A DNA stretch of 64,000 bases from JAZNOL01 sp045580815 (GCA_045580815.1 JAZNOL010000095.1:11623-75622); one strand, 5' to 3'. Counted from the first letter of the stretch, positions 26,642-36,436 are shown. Notes: generated by a model from the letters alone, not told the origin. Program-made: numbers and translations.

Positions 26642-28315
26642 AAAAGTAAAGTTTTATCACTTGTTTTAGCTATTTCACTTGTTGCATTAACATCAGTGAA
26701 TGTTTTTGCATCAACTGCTATTGAAAATGATTCATTCACATTTAACATTGTTGATTCTGCTGTTTGCGGCAACGATGTTACAGACGGCACACAGCTTCCG
26801 ACATGTAACGAAACTACACATTCTTATTACACATGGAATGTTGTAAGCAAATCAAATGAAGAAAATTTCAACACAAATGCTGTTTACACAACCTACAACG
26901 GTAAAAAAGCCATTAAAGTTGAAGGTAACGGTATGCCTATTGAACTTCGCTATTATATTCCGGTTGCTGATTTAATGCACTACGGACTTGGTTCATACAC
27001 TTATCAGCCAAAATTTGTTTTGAGAAATCCCACAGCAGAGGCTGACCTGGTGGTTAAACCCACAACAGGCGAAATTCTTGGTACAACACTTGTTGAATAT
27101 ATGCTTGGTGCACAGTGTATCAATACACTTGGTGCAACAAGAGACTATGCAATGTTTTATCAGACAAACACCTTTGCAAACGGTGAAGCAGCACCTACTG
27201 CTCTTCGCTACAGTATAACAGCAGCTTTTGGCGGAATAAGATTTACAGAACCTTTTAATGGTAATGTATCCGGCACGGTTGACCCGGGTACTGCTAAAAA
27301 ATATTCAAAGTTCTTTAATATGGAAAGAGACTGGTCTCTTATCGGAACTTATGTAAACGTAAAAATGACAGGTGTTACCGCCGGCACAACCTTGTATCTG
27401 CTTGAAGCTCCCTTTACCTGCACAGTTACAGAAGGTAAAAAAGTCATCGATATGAACATGAAAAGCGGCGAAGCAGAGACCTTAAACAGCGATGCTGATT
27501 TCACAGCAAGCTACTCTCTTGCAAACGTTTCAATGTTTACACATCACGCTGCTGTTGCTGCTTATAACAATGTATGGCACAAATGGAACGGCAGAGCTTT
27601 CGGTGGCACAATTTCAAGAGGAACAGACGGCACTCTTGAAATTACAAATACCGCAACAAACACCATACCGCCTGTTGTTTATCAGAACCTGCCCGGTTTT
27701 GACGCAGAAAAACAGTATGCGATGCAGGTACGTATGAAAGTTGACACTTCTGCTACCGATGAAGACTATGTTCTGCCCGAACTTTATATGTTTGCCGGCA
27801 AAAACTGGGGTACAGACAATTGGAATTTAAAATATGCCGAAATTTCCGAAAATGACGGAGAATATGTTACATACACTTGTGTATTTGATAAAGGTTTACT
27901 TAAAGATGCCAACTCCGACAGAAGTGTAATAGGTATTATTCTTGCAAACGAGAGTGAATCTTTCCTTAGCATCATAAGTGCCGGTGCAGCAAAATTCACT
28001 ATTGACAGCATAGATGTTTATGAATCTGATGCAGAAGGCAACAGACTTGTTCTTGCAAATGCCGCTGTTACAGCAGCTAACCTTGACACAGACGATATGC
28101 CTCTCACATATATTGTTGCCGGCTATAACGCCGACGGAAGCCTTGCAGGTGCACCTGTTATCGAAACAAAGACAGTTGCAGGCGGTACAACAGAAACATT
28201 TAACACTGATATTGCAAGCTTCACAACATATGACAATGTTAAACTTTTTGCCTGGAAAGGTATTGGCGATTTAGTTCCCTACTGCGCATCCGTAAACGAT
28301 ATTATATCACAGTAA
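26639..28315 (+). CDS. Secreted two-module protein of the polysaccharide locus, no catalytic domain seen
   Basis: With the TTG start at 26639 the protein is about 558 residues. It has a signal peptide (cleavage near NVFA-S), two beta-rich modules at about 25-260 and 275-450 that resemble carbohydrate-binding folds (the second with WHKWNGRAFGG and CVFDKGLL), and a C-terminal module ending in YDNVKLFAWKGIGDLVPY. The C-terminal module recurs in the 8666-13009 and 28388-31453 products. No SLH, LPXTG or catalytic residues were found. A binding protein for the locus substrate is the best guess. It ends 72 bases before the next enzyme, with a strong stem-loop between. Confidence 0.72.
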   Translation: MKSKVLSLVLAISLVALTSVNVFASTAIENDSFTFNIVDSAVCGNDVTDGTQLPTCNETTHSYYTWNVVSKSNEENFNTNAVYTTYNGKKAIKVEGNGMPIELRYYIPVADLMHYGLGSYTYQPKFVLRNPTAEADLVVKPTTGEILGTTLVEYMLGAQCINTLGATRDYAMFYQTNTFANGEAAPTALRYSITAAFGGIRFTEPFNGNVSGTVDPGTAKKYSKFFNMERDWSLIGTYVNVKMTGVTAGTTLYLLEAPFTCTVTEGKKVIDMNMKSGEAETLNSDADFTASYSLANVSMFTHHAAVAAYNNVWHKWNGRAFGGTISRGTDGTLEITNTATNTIPPVVYQNLPGFDAEKQYAMQVRMKVDTSATDEDYVLPELYMFAGKNWGTDNWNLKYAEISENDGEYVTYTCVFDKGLLKDANSDRSVIGIILANESESFLSIISAGAAKFTIDSIDVYESDAEGNRLVLANAAVTAANLDTDDMPLTYIVAGYNADGSLAGAPVIETKTVAGGTTETFNTDIASFTTYDNVKLFAWKGIGDLVPYCASVNDIISQ

Positions 28316-28321
28316 TGCAGG

Positions 28322-28354
28322 TTTATCCGGGGATTTTCTAAATCCCCGGATAAA
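28322..28354 (+). promoter_or_regulatory. Perfect intercistronic stem-loop
   Basis: 15-base arms TTTATCCGGGGATTT / AAATCCCCGGATAAA around a 3-base loop. No U-tract follows (ATTAAACTT), so this is more likely a processing or 3'-end protecting hairpin within the operon than a full stop. Confidence 0.65.
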
Positions 28355-28387
28355 TTAAACTTAACAAGAAAGACGGAGATACGCTCT

Positions 28388-31300
28388 ATGCACAAATTTA
28401 AACTTTTAATTTTTTCGTTTCTTATTTTTGTTATGACTTTCGGCACATACTCTCTTGTTGATGCTGCCGAAACAAAATTGCCCGAAGCAGACGGATATAC
28501 CGAATTCTGCTTTTTTTCGCAAGGAAAATATTCAAACATCAGCCACAGCCATCATACCTCAGGGCTTAATTTTACAAGAACAACAGCATTTGGCGGCGTT
28601 ACATCAAAACAGTCTATTTTTATGACTTATTCAGAAAAAAGAGAAGATTTTGCATATTACAATTTTGGTATGTTACGCCTCACCCTTCCCGATCCCGAAA
28701 ATTATGCAATAAGTCTTTATTATAAACACCTTGGCACTACCGACAAACTCCGTATAGGTCTGCGTTGCTACGGAATCGAAGCAGATGCAAACAATGACGT
28801 AACGGATTCAGGATACATATATTTAAATATTTCAGATGTTCCCGGTTTTGACAAAACAAAAACCGGTTGGCAAAAAATTGTAATTCCTTTCAATTACCTC
28901 AAAGAGTACGGCACTTTTGACGGTGATTTGTTCAGCAACAGTATAACCGAATTTAACTGGAAAAGAATAAGAGACATTGCTTTTGTGTTACCTACTGACG
29001 GTATGACTGTCGGCACAGGCATTGGTGCTTTTGATGATATAAAAATTACAGAATATATTGACAAACCTCAAAACTTCAAAAATTCCACAACTCAGTCCGG
29101 ATGCCTGGTATCATTTGACCCGCCTGCCGGCAGTGTATGCGAAATCACCGGCTATGATATTTACAGAGAAACTATCAGCATGAGCAAAAAAGTTTTGACA
29201 GCCGGCGAAGGATATTTTCTTGAAAAAGACAACAACCTCGCCCATTTTGAAACTCTTGATGCAAGCAAAACACATTTTAGCGATACTAAACTCAGTGACG
29301 ACAAAATGTATGTTTATTATATACAGACTCTCGGTGAGCGTGACGGCACATTATACCGTTCAATCCCTGCTGTTGAAATTGTTTCGGTTTTTGACTCTTC
29401 GGCACAAATTACAACCGACACAGCATTAACTTCGCCAAAAGACGTTTTTATTGTAACAAACGAAGCAGTATCAACTGTTGTGTGGGATTGTGACGACACT
29501 CCCGACCGTTATTATATAACAAAAAACGGCAGTTTCTGCGGCAAAACAACAACAAATTATTATATTGATAAAAACTATTCTGCCGGCGATGTTTACACCG
29601 TCAGCGCATTTTATTCGCATTCAAACAAGCTTTCGGATGCCATAACTGCACAAAACCGCAGTATTGAAACCAAGCTTGTCATAGACAGTTATAAATTTAC
29701 CGATACTTCAGGCAACGAAGTTTCTGTTTCGGGAAATTCCGATGACATAAAAAACTGCGTAATAAACACATCCAACTTTACAGGCAATCCTACAGGTGCT
29801 AAAGTAATTGTTGCAGTTTATGAAAACAGCACATTAAACGAGGTTTATTCTTTCACAAAAGAAATTCAGCCCGGAGAAACAGAATTCAGCCTTCCTGTAA
29901 ACCTGCGTACTCTTACACCGACCGAATACAAACTTAAACTTATGATGTGGGACGGGTTTGGCAATCTTATTCCAATTGCCGATGCGAAAGAAAATGTTTA
30001 TCCTGCCAATGCAACAGAGTTAAACAAATATGAAATAAACGTCACGGACGAAACACGACAAACCATGCGTGCATTCGGTTTTTCGCCCACACTAAACTTC
30101 ATATCAACCGCTGACGGCTTTGATAATTCTTTTGGGTTTAAAAATCATCAGGCACTGGCAGATGTACTTATCAAAGAATCGGGAATCAGCATGGCACGCC
30201 ATTTTGTAAAATCCGAGTCTATGAACTTTGACGGCAGTATTAATCATGAAATTTTCAAGGATGTTACCGATTTTATTGATTATATTACGAAAAACGGACT
30301 CGAAACCTATATGCTTACATTTACCGGTCCAAGACTTGACTGGTGCCTAATAGACCCTGAAGAAACAAACCCGTCGCTTGATTTCATTTTCCTCGAAGAA
30401 TATGAGGACGTTTACTGCCGGGCAATGGTAAACCAGATGATTTATCTGCGTGACAACGGTTACACAATGCCTGTGGCAATTTCTCCTTACAATGAACCCA
30501 CAAACGGCAACATTCATCCTCTTCTTTTCCACGAGCAGTATTCAAGAATTGTTATAACCTTACGCAACAAACTTGACGAAGCGGGATTTGATGATTTGCC
30601 GATTATAGGCTTTGAAACTGCCAACTACACAGGCTTACAGCAAATTACCGGACGTTCACAGTCAAGCGACACTTCCTTCAGTTTCAGCCAGGTTGAAAAA
30701 ATTCCCGGTTATAAAGATGCTGTTGACATAGTCGGTGTTCACTCATATGGTTCATCAGGTCAAAAGCCCGGTGACATTGCTCTTTTTGCAAATTCTTTCC
30801 CCGAAAAAGAGCGTTGGATGACCGAAACCTCATTTGACGATATAACAGGTGAAGGTATTGACAATTCAAACCGCAATGTAGAAGCACTCAAAAAGCAAAT
30901 GCAAGTGTTTGCCGGTGACGTTCAATGGGGCAGACACAATGTATGGCTCTATTGGCTTGGCACATATTATGCAATAGTTCCTTCGCAAAACGATGTCCCT
31001 GTTTACATTGACAGAAATAACGAGCGGGTATATCAGTCACTTGTTTTTGCTACTCCCGGCAGTAACAGAATTTACAGAAGCAATTTGTACTACGCACTTT
31101 CGACCATATTCCGAAATGTAAAACCCGGTTCTGTTGTAAAAGGTGTGGAAACAACATGTCCCACTCTTGTAAACGAGTCAGGATACAGAGCCGATATTGC
31201 GGCATTTGAACACGAAAACGGCAGTCTTGTTATGCTTGTAAACGACTCCGACAATGACATGACAATGAATTTTAGCGGTCTTAAAGGCGAAATAGCTTCT

Positions 31301-31453
31301 GCATACAGTGTGCGTGACAGCCGTGAGGGTATTACAAAACTTTGCACAAAAACAGTAACAAACAGCAATATTTCCGAAGTATTTGTTCCTGCAAACAGTG
31401 TTGTTTTTGTTGTTTCGGGAACGGATAACACTCTCAAGAGTGTTGATTGGTAA
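28388..31453 (+). CDS. Secreted GH30-like glycoside hydrolase with N-terminal binding modules
   Basis: The 1021-residue protein has a signal peptide (residues 1-27). A CBM-like beta-sandwich lies at about 30-235 and fibronectin/Ig-like segments at about 235-430. A module at about 435-550 ends in YKLKLMMWDGFGNLIPI. A C-terminal clan-A catalytic region spans about 555-1015: ISPYNEPTNG (acid/base candidate Glu703), IVGVHSYGSSG and RWMTETSFDD (nucleophile candidate Glu813). The end (VFVVSGT) resembles the beta-sandwich that caps GH30 enzymes. It differs from the first GH30-like enzyme in domain order, so the two may attack different linkages. No anchor was seen. Its last codons overlap the Shine-Dalgarno of the next gene. 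Confidence 0.85.
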   Translation: MHKFKLLIFSFLIFVMTFGTYSLVDAAETKLPEADGYTEFCFFSQGKYSNISHSHHTSGLNFTRTTAFGGVTSKQSIFMTYSEKREDFAYYNFGMLRLTLPDPENYAISLYYKHLGTTDKLRIGLRCYGIEADANNDVTDSGYIYLNISDVPGFDKTKTGWQKIVIPFNYLKEYGTFDGDLFSNSITEFNWKRIRDIAFVLPTDGMTVGTGIGAFDDIKITEYIDKPQNFKNSTTQSGCLVSFDPPAGSVCEITGYDIYRETISMSKKVLTAGEGYFLEKDNNLAHFETLDASKTHFSDTKLSDDKMYVYYIQTLGERDGTLYRSIPAVEIVSVFDSSAQITTDTALTSPKDVFIVTNEAVSTVVWDCDDTPDRYYITKNGSFCGKTTTNYYIDKNYSAGDVYTVSAFYSHSNKLSDAITAQNRSIETKLVIDSYKFTDTSGNEVSVSGNSDDIKNCVINTSNFTGNPTGAKVIVAVYENSTLNEVYSFTKEIQPGETEFSLPVNLRTLTPTEYKLKLMMWDGFGNLIPIADAKENVYPANATELNKYEINVTDETRQTMRAFGFSPTLNFISTADGFDNSFGFKNHQALADVLIKESGISMARHFVKSESMNFDGSINHEIFKDVTDFIDYITKNGLETYMLTFTGPRLDWCLIDPEETNPSLDFIFLEEYEDVYCRAMVNQMIYLRDNGYTMPVAISPYNEPTNGNIHPLLFHEQYSRIVITLRNKLDEAGFDDLPIIGFETANYTGLQQITGRSQSSDTSFSFSQVEKIPGYKDAVDIVGVHSYGSSGQKPGDIALFANSFPEKERWMTETSFDDITGEGIDNSNRNVEALKKQMQVFAGDVQWGRHNVWLYWLGTYYAIVPSQNDVPVYIDRNNERVYQSLVFATPGSNRIYRSNLYYALSTIFRNVKPGSVVKGVETTCPTLVNESGYRADIAAFEHENGSLVMLVNDSDNDMTMNFSGLKGEIASAYSVRDSREGITKLCTKTVTNSNISEVFVPANSVVFVVSGTDNTLKSVDW

Positions 31454-31470
31454 AAGGAGGCACATTCATG
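31453..31470 (+). promoter_or_regulatory. Ribosome binding site choosing the ATG of the GH42-like gene
   Basis: AAAGGAGG (31453-31460) lies 7 bases before ATG 31468. The longer reading from TTG 31447 would place the Shine-Dalgarno inside the gene. Confidence 0.8.
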
Positions 31471-33747
31471 AGCATTGCAAAAGTAGAAAATTACAACGGA
31501 TATCCGGCGATTATGGTAGACGGTGTTGCATATCCACCGATGATGGCGACTATCCGCACTAATATGAAAGACCATATTAAAATTGACCGGGAATATATAA
31601 GAGAGCTTGGCAAAGCAGGAATTAAAATATTTTTTGTTATCTGTGATACAGAATGGCTTAAACCCGGCGCATTCGAGCTTTTCAAAGAAGAAGCCGAAGC
31701 AATTTTAGCCGAAGTTCCCGATGCCTATCTTGTACCAAGAATAGGGCTTCATCCGCCTATGTGGTGGCTTGAAGAAAATCCCGACGAGCTTGTGAGATAT
31801 TCTGACGGTTCGCTTCGCCCAATGCTTCTTTACACCGAGTCGTATGTGGCAGACATTCCGGCATCGTATTCTCTTTGCTCTGAAAAATGGCGTCAGGATG
31901 CCGGCAAAGCCCTTTCTGAAATCTATGATAAAATTGAGACTCTCCCCTATGCTGACAGAATTATCGGCTATTTTCTTGCGGCAGGCAATACCTCCGAATG
32001 GTACTACGGTGCCGCTGATGACCAGAGTGAGCATAAGGAAAGAGGTGCATGTAGCGATATAAGTGATGCTTTTAAACAGTATTTTTCAAAATATCTTAAA
32101 GAAACCTATAAAACAGAAGATGCTTTAAAAAAAGCATGGAAAGACGAAACCGCAACCTTTGAAAATCCGGGGATTGCTGATTTTGACAGCCGTTTTTTTA
32201 TACTTGATGTCAGCAAAAGCCTTACAAACCCACCTCATCTTTATTCAACGGACGATAAGCCGGCTCCGGTCTCAAACGGAACAAACATAGGCGAATTTTT
32301 AGATATAAACAACTATCGCAAAACCTTTGACTATTTCAGAGCATGGCACACCGGCACGGCAGATTCGGTTATTTATTTTGCCGATATTATTAAAAAGAAA
32401 TCAAAAGATAAATTAGTAGGTGCTTTTTACGGTTCTTTCGGTTGCACAGACTATCTTTATTGCGGCACTGCCGGTGGTTCACTTAAAATTTTAGATTCTG
32501 ACGTTGTGGATTTTCTTGCGGCTCCCGGTGTGTATGAAAACCGTCAGCCCGGAGGATTTACAGGTCAGCGTGAAATGGTAGATTCTTTCAGATTGCGTAA
32601 TCGTATGTTTATCGTTGAGGAGGACACCAGAACTCACAACGAAAACAGGTTTTTCCAGAGATGCAACGAGCTATATACCGCCGAAGATACCATAAATATT
32701 ATGAAACGTGATTTTGGTAGAAATATTTGTGAAGATATTCAGGCGTGGTGGTTTGACCAGCTTATCGGTGGAAAAAGATATAAAGATCCCAAGGTTTATG
32801 AGCTTATAAAAAAACAGCAGGAAATTGCAAAAAAAGCATACGAAAAAGACCGAACAAAGCACAGCGACATTGCTTTTATTTATGACGAAGAAAGTATTGC
32901 TTTTTCTTCGCAGAAACTGTCGTTTGATGCTATTGAGCTTATGCGGGATTATGAAATTTCAAAAATCGGCACATCTGTAGACCAGTACTATCACAACGAT
33001 TTTGCAAATCCTGATATGCCGTCATACAAACTTTATGTGTTCTGCAACGTTTATTCACTGACAGACGAAGAACGCAAAGCAATAATAAACAAACTAAAAA
33101 AAGACAACGCTGTTGCTCTGTGGATGTATGCACCCGGCATTGTAAATTTGGATAAGGAAAAACCGTTTGATGTCGACAATCTTTCGGATCTTATCGGTAT
33201 AAAAACCAAAATGTGCGTTGACGATATTATGTCAAAAATCAAGTTTGATGGTGAGCCGCACAAGCTCGCAGAAAATATTGACCGCGGCGAAATTCACGGT
33301 TTCAACTACAATCTGCAAAAAGGCGTGACGGCTCCGTCAATGAGTGCAACACCGACGTTTTTGTATCCGTATTTTTACACTGATGATGACGAAGCAACGG
33401 TTCTCGCCCATTATCTTGAAACCGGCGAAGGTGCATTTTCGGTAAAAGAGCAGGACGGTTGGACTTCTGTTTTTTGCGGAAGTAAAATTTTAAGCTGTGA
33501 CATATTTCGCGAAGTTGCAAAATATGCCGGATGTCATATATTTAACGACCGGAGTGATGTTGTTTATGCAAGCAGAAACTATATAACAATACATGCGTCA
33601 ACATCCGGCACTAAAATATTGAATTTCCCGTTCAAATGCCGCGCCTACGAAGTATATGAAGAAAAGCTCTACGGTGAAAATACTGATAAAATTGAATTCT
33701 CGATGCTTAAAGGCGAAACAAAAATGTTTGAGCTTGTTAAAGAGTAA
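31468..33747 (+). CDS. Cytoplasmic GH42-like glycoside hydrolase (beta-galactosidase-type TIM barrel)
   Basis: The 759-residue protein has no signal peptide. The N-terminal (beta/alpha)8 region resembles GH42/clan-A beta-galactosidases: YPPMMATIRTNM, RIGLHPPMWWLEENPDE, AAGNTSEWYYGA (acid/base candidate Glu177) and FIVEEDTRTH (nucleophile candidate Glu384 or Glu385). A Rossmann-like segment near residues 465-600 (HSDIAFIYDEESIAF) fits the GH42 trimerisation domain, and a small beta-domain ends the protein. It would act on short oligosaccharides after import by the ABC system. Last gene of the plus-strand cluster; a terminator hairpin follows at 33894. Family assignment is from motif pattern; a related unclassified GH family is possible. 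Confidence 0.75.
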   Translation: MSIAKVENYNGYPAIMVDGVAYPPMMATIRTNMKDHIKIDREYIRELGKAGIKIFFVICDTEWLKPGAFELFKEEAEAILAEVPDAYLVPRIGLHPPMWWLEENPDELVRYSDGSLRPMLLYTESYVADIPASYSLCSEKWRQDAGKALSEIYDKIETLPYADRIIGYFLAAGNTSEWYYGAADDQSEHKERGACSDISDAFKQYFSKYLKETYKTEDALKKAWKDETATFENPGIADFDSRFFILDVSKSLTNPPHLYSTDDKPAPVSNGTNIGEFLDINNYRKTFDYFRAWHTGTADSVIYFADIIKKKSKDKLVGAFYGSFGCTDYLYCGTAGGSLKILDSDVVDFLAAPGVYENRQPGGFTGQREMVDSFRLRNRMFIVEEDTRTHNENRFFQRCNELYTAEDTINIMKRDFGRNICEDIQAWWFDQLIGGKRYKDPKVYELIKKQQEIAKKAYEKDRTKHSDIAFIYDEESIAFSSQKLSFDAIELMRDYEISKIGTSVDQYYHNDFANPDMPSYKLYVFCNVYSLTDEERKAIINKLKKDNAVALWMYAPGIVNLDKEKPFDVDNLSDLIGIKTKMCVDDIMSKIKFDGEPHKLAENIDRGEIHGFNYNLQKGVTAPSMSATPTFLYPYFYTDDDEATVLAHYLETGEGAFSVKEQDGWTSVFCGSKILSCDIFREVAKYAGCHIFNDRSDVVYASRNYITIHASTSGTKILNFPFKCRAYEVYEEKLYGENTDKIEFSMLKGETKMFELVKE

Positions 33748-33893
33748 AATATGGTTTTTTATGCAAACACTTTGACCGGCTACCACACATACACACCGAC
33801 AAAGCCTAACATTAAAATTGCAAAAAGAACAAATTTTATATGAATACATCATAACCATCTGCAAATGAACGCATTAAATAACAGTTAATACTA

Positions 33894-33938
33894 AAAAGAC
33901 ACCATTTTCCCCAGGAGAAGAAACGGTGTCTTTTGTTT
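33894..33938 (+). terminator. Terminator after the carbohydrate cluster
   Basis: AAAAGACACCATTT / AAACGGTGTCTTTT with a 13-base loop, running into TTTTGTTTAT. Between the GH42-like stop and this hairpin (33748-33893) nothing else was seen. Confidence 0.8.
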
Positions 33939-33997
33939 ATATTGTTATTCCTCAACATATCGCAGAATTTGCAAAATCAGACCAAATAAGAAAAACC

Positions 33998-34026
33998 TTG
34001 ACAAATCACTTTCGTTATTGTAAAAT
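33998..34026 (+). promoter_or_regulatory. Promoter of the VanY-like gene
   Basis: TTGACA (33998-34003), 17 bases, TAAAAT (34021-34026); the ATG at 34045 follows GGGTGATTTAA. Confidence 0.65.
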
Positions 34027-34044
34027 ATAATACGGGTGATTTAA

Positions 34045-35271
34045 ATGAAAAAATGTTTATTAATGATAGTACTTATTCTCTGTATTGCTATATCGCAGGT
34101 CAGTGCAAAAGAGTGCAGCACAGTCACAATCATAACAAACTACGGCACAACTGTTATTGACGATGGTTTGTATACCGACAATGGTCAAAACTATCTGTCT
34201 CTTACCGATATCTGCGAAGCATTGGGTTCGGTTGTTTATCAAAACACCTTGGACAACAGTTTTTTTATTATTTCCCGCGACAGCGATATAATAACTCATA
34301 CTCCGTCCACCAACTCATTTGTATTTAACGGCAACGAATTTTTTACCGAGTACTCATCTTTTTCTGATAAATTGCATGGTGCTTTTGTTCCTACAAGTAT
34401 GATTGAGCAAATATTTGGCGTAACAGTTTCGCATGAAGAAAACGGAGCATTTATCTATCGCACGCTCGATTCAAACTACTACCACACACTTATCGGCAAA
34501 TTGTTAAATTACTGCCTTGCCGACGATTTTTATCCGGAAAACTTTATTCGCTATTACAAATATTACAGCAATCACCCTACAACGGATCCGGGAGCAGTAA
34601 TATGCAGAGTAAATATCGGGCTTGACAAAAATCATCATGACGATGCAATTCTAATAAACAATCCCAATACAAATACTGTGCTGGTAAACAAGCTTAACCG
34701 GTTGCCTTCTAATTACACACCGCAAAATCTTGTTACTGTTGAAAGACCATACAGCTCTGGCAGAAATCATATACTGAATTCCGAAGCATTTGACCATTAC
34801 AAAGAAATGTACAATGCCGCTGCAAAAGAAGGCTTATATCCAAAAATAATTTCTTCTTACCGAACTGAAAGTCAGCAACGCAGTTTGTATAATTCATACA
34901 CTGTACGATATGGCTCAGGTCATGCGCAGAAATATTCCGCCCAGCCCGGATACTCAGAGCACCAGACCGGACTTGCGGTGGATATAAACAGCCTTTACAC
35001 ATCCTTTGAAAACTCAAAAGAATATGCATGGCTTAAAAACAATGCGCACAAATTCGGATTTATAGAACGGTATCCCAAAAACAAAGAATTTATCACTGGA
35101 TATGCTTACGAACCCTGGCATTACCGATATGTAGGCGTTGATGTTGCAACTGTTATTCATCAGCAAAACATCACTTATGAAGAATATTATGCCACATATA
35201 TCTATAATTCACCATATACCATTGATAAAGACCGCACCTGGGCAAATGTTGTTGTAAAGTTTTACAGATAA
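34045..35271 (+). CDS. D-alanyl-D-alanine carboxypeptidase, VanY/M15B family
   Basis: The 408-residue exported protein has a signal peptide (1-21), then a copper-amine-oxidase-N-like domain at about 25-150 (YLSLTDICEALGSVVY). A C-terminal M15 peptidase domain from about 235 carries SSYRTESQQ, the zinc motif SEHQTGLAVD (near 304-313) and EPWHYRYVG (near 356). M15B enzymes trim the terminal D-Ala of peptidoglycan stem peptides. Its own promoter and terminator make it monocistronic. There is no VanS/VanR or ligase nearby, so cell-wall maturation is more likely than glycopeptide resistance. Confidence 0.9.
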   Translation: MKKCLLMIVLILCIAISQVSAKECSTVTIITNYGTTVIDDGLYTDNGQNYLSLTDICEALGSVVYQNTLDNSFFIISRDSDIITHTPSTNSFVFNGNEFFTEYSSFSDKLHGAFVPTSMIEQIFGVTVSHEENGAFIYRTLDSNYYHTLIGKLLNYCLADDFYPENFIRYYKYYSNHPTTDPGAVICRVNIGLDKNHHDDAILINNPNTNTVLVNKLNRLPSNYTPQNLVTVERPYSSGRNHILNSEAFDHYKEMYNAAAKEGLYPKIISSYRTESQQRSLYNSYTVRYGSGHAQKYSAQPGYSEHQTGLAVDINSLYTSFENSKEYAWLKNNAHKFGFIERYPKNKEFITGYAYEPWHYRYVGVDVATVIHQQNITYEEYYATYIYNSPYTIDKDRTWANVVVKFYR

Positions 35272-35280
35272 TAACTGACA

Positions 35281-35317
35281 AACAAGCCACCGCTGTAAAG
35301 TGATGGCTTGTTTTTAT
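35281..35317 (+). terminator. Terminator after the VanY-like gene
   Basis: AACAAGCCA / TGGCTTGTT hairpin followed by TTTTATTTG. Confidence 0.75.
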
Positions 35318-35328
35318 TTGCTATTAAA

Positions 35329-35691
35329 TCATTTTATCGGCTGATAAAGACCTGCTGTTTCTTTGTTTCTGTACTCATGCTTTTCGTAATATCCGATTAA
35401 AACTCCGTCATCATCCCGAAGAGCTACCATATACACATCCTTATTTTCCTCGTCGTTACGGTATGTATATATAATATTATTTTTATTGCTTTCTTTAAAC
35501 CAAGAAATTACTTTTTCAATTTTCTCATTTGCTTGTGGCGGATGACAATTTTTTATGCTGCTACCCGTCAAATCTTTATGATAATGTTTTATCGATGACG
35601 GATTCATATACACAATAATATCATCCATATTACATACCACAACAGGAGCAATATCTTGCTCAAGTATGCTTTTGAATAATTTATTTATCAT
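35329..35691 (-). CDS. Small PAS-domain protein
   Basis: The 120-residue soluble protein starts at ATG 35691 behind AAAGGGAGGG (35697-35706). A longer frame reading back into the upstream flavoprotein gene is not supported. Single PAS-like domain: VVVCNMDDIIVYMNPSSIKHY, GSSIKNCHP, and a C-terminal sheet YMVALRDDDGVLIGYYEKHEY. Such free-standing PAS proteins occur beside oxidoreductases in Clostridia and may bind heme, flavin or a small acid. It is co-transcribed with the flavodoxin-like gene, 34 bases apart. Exact role unknown. Confidence 0.75.
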   Translation of the reverse strand: MINKLFKSILEQDIAPVVVCNMDDIIVYMNPSSIKHYHKDLTGSSIKNCHPPQANEKIEKVISWFKESNKNNIIYTYRNDEENKDVYMVALRDDDGVLIGYYEKHEYRNKETAGLYQPIK

Positions 35692-35725
35692 GTTATCCCT
35701 CCCTTTGTAGGCAACGTTATTGCCG

Positions 35726-36373
35726 CTAATTTTTAGCCATTTCTGCTCCGAGCAAAAATGCTTTTTGCTGTTCACTCGGAAATACTGTTTCTCGTCTGAG
35801 TTTTTTTTCGTCTGCATCAAATAATGTCCAATTGAATTTTTCATAATTATTCACCTGAAGTGTGTTGCCGCATATCATAATCTTTGTCGGTCCCAAAAAA
35901 CTATTTAACGTGTTTTGATATTTTGACACCACTTCATCATAACCGATTTGCGGATAAATTTCTTCGGATGAATTGCTGGTCATAATAAAAAGAACAGGAA
36001 TTTTATGTTTGTTACAATTCATTTGCTCGGTTTTGTATGTAATTGACTGAAAAATTAATCGTTCGTAAAGAGCACGGAACCCTGCTGAAGCTTCACCCAA
36101 ATAATTAGGTGTTCCGACAATCAACCCGTCTGCACCGCGAATATCTTCAAGCACAGCTGTAAGACCGTCTTTACAAATGCATTTACCATAATATTCCGGC
36201 GTTTTACACCCAAAACAAGATATGCATCCCGTAAATTTGTCCAGTTTATAAATATGAATCACCTTTACCTCTGCCCCCTCTGATTCTGCACCTTTTGCAG
36301 CTTCTTTAATCAATGTGGCAGTATTCCAATCTGTACGTGGACTTGCATTTACAGCTATAATTTTCTTTTTCAT
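35726..36373 (-). CDS. Flavodoxin-fold NAD(P)H-dependent FMN reductase / iron-sulfur flavoprotein-like
   Basis: The 215-residue protein has the flavodoxin-like FMN-binding start IIAVNASPRTDWNTATLI and GTPNYLGEASAGFRALYERL around the isoalloxazine site. A Cys-containing segment (CISCFGCKTPEYYGKCIC) is shared with iron-sulfur-flavoprotein relatives. The Cys spacing is compatible with an Fe-S cluster, but this cannot be decided by eye. It probably carries out flavin-dependent reduction in the anaerobic cytoplasm. Driven by the promoter at 36407-36436 and coupled to the PAS gene. Confidence 0.83.
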   Translation of the reverse strand: MKKKIIAVNASPRTDWNTATLIKEAAKGAESEGAEVKVIHIYKLDKFTGCISCFGCKTPEYYGKCICKDGLTAVLEDIRGADGLIVGTPNYLGEASAGFRALYERLIFQSITYKTEQMNCNKHKIPVLFIMTSNSSEEIYPQIGYDEVVSKYQNTLNSFLGPTKIMICGNTLQVNNYEKFNWTLFDADEKKLRRETVFPSEQQKAFLLGAEMAKN

Positions 36374-36406
36374 ATTGATACCTCATTACTCATTTATAAC
36401 ATTTTT

Positions 36407-36436
36407 ATTATATCATATTTATGGTTGAAATGTCAA
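36407..36436 (-). promoter_or_regulatory. Promoter of the flavoprotein-PAS operon
   Basis: Minus strand TTGACA (36436-36431), 18 bases, TATAAT (36412-36407). The -35 touches the stop codon of the upstream gene. Confidence 0.65.

Noticed and set aside
14900..31453. Cellulosome scaffold/dockerin system
   Set aside because: No duplicated dockerin calcium repeats and no cohesin-like domains; the single D-rich loops in the SLH paralogues are not paired as in dockerins.
34045..35271. Vancomycin-resistance determinant
   Set aside because: The M15 peptidase alone is common in cell-wall metabolism; no VanS/R, VanH, ligase or VanX-like gene nearby.
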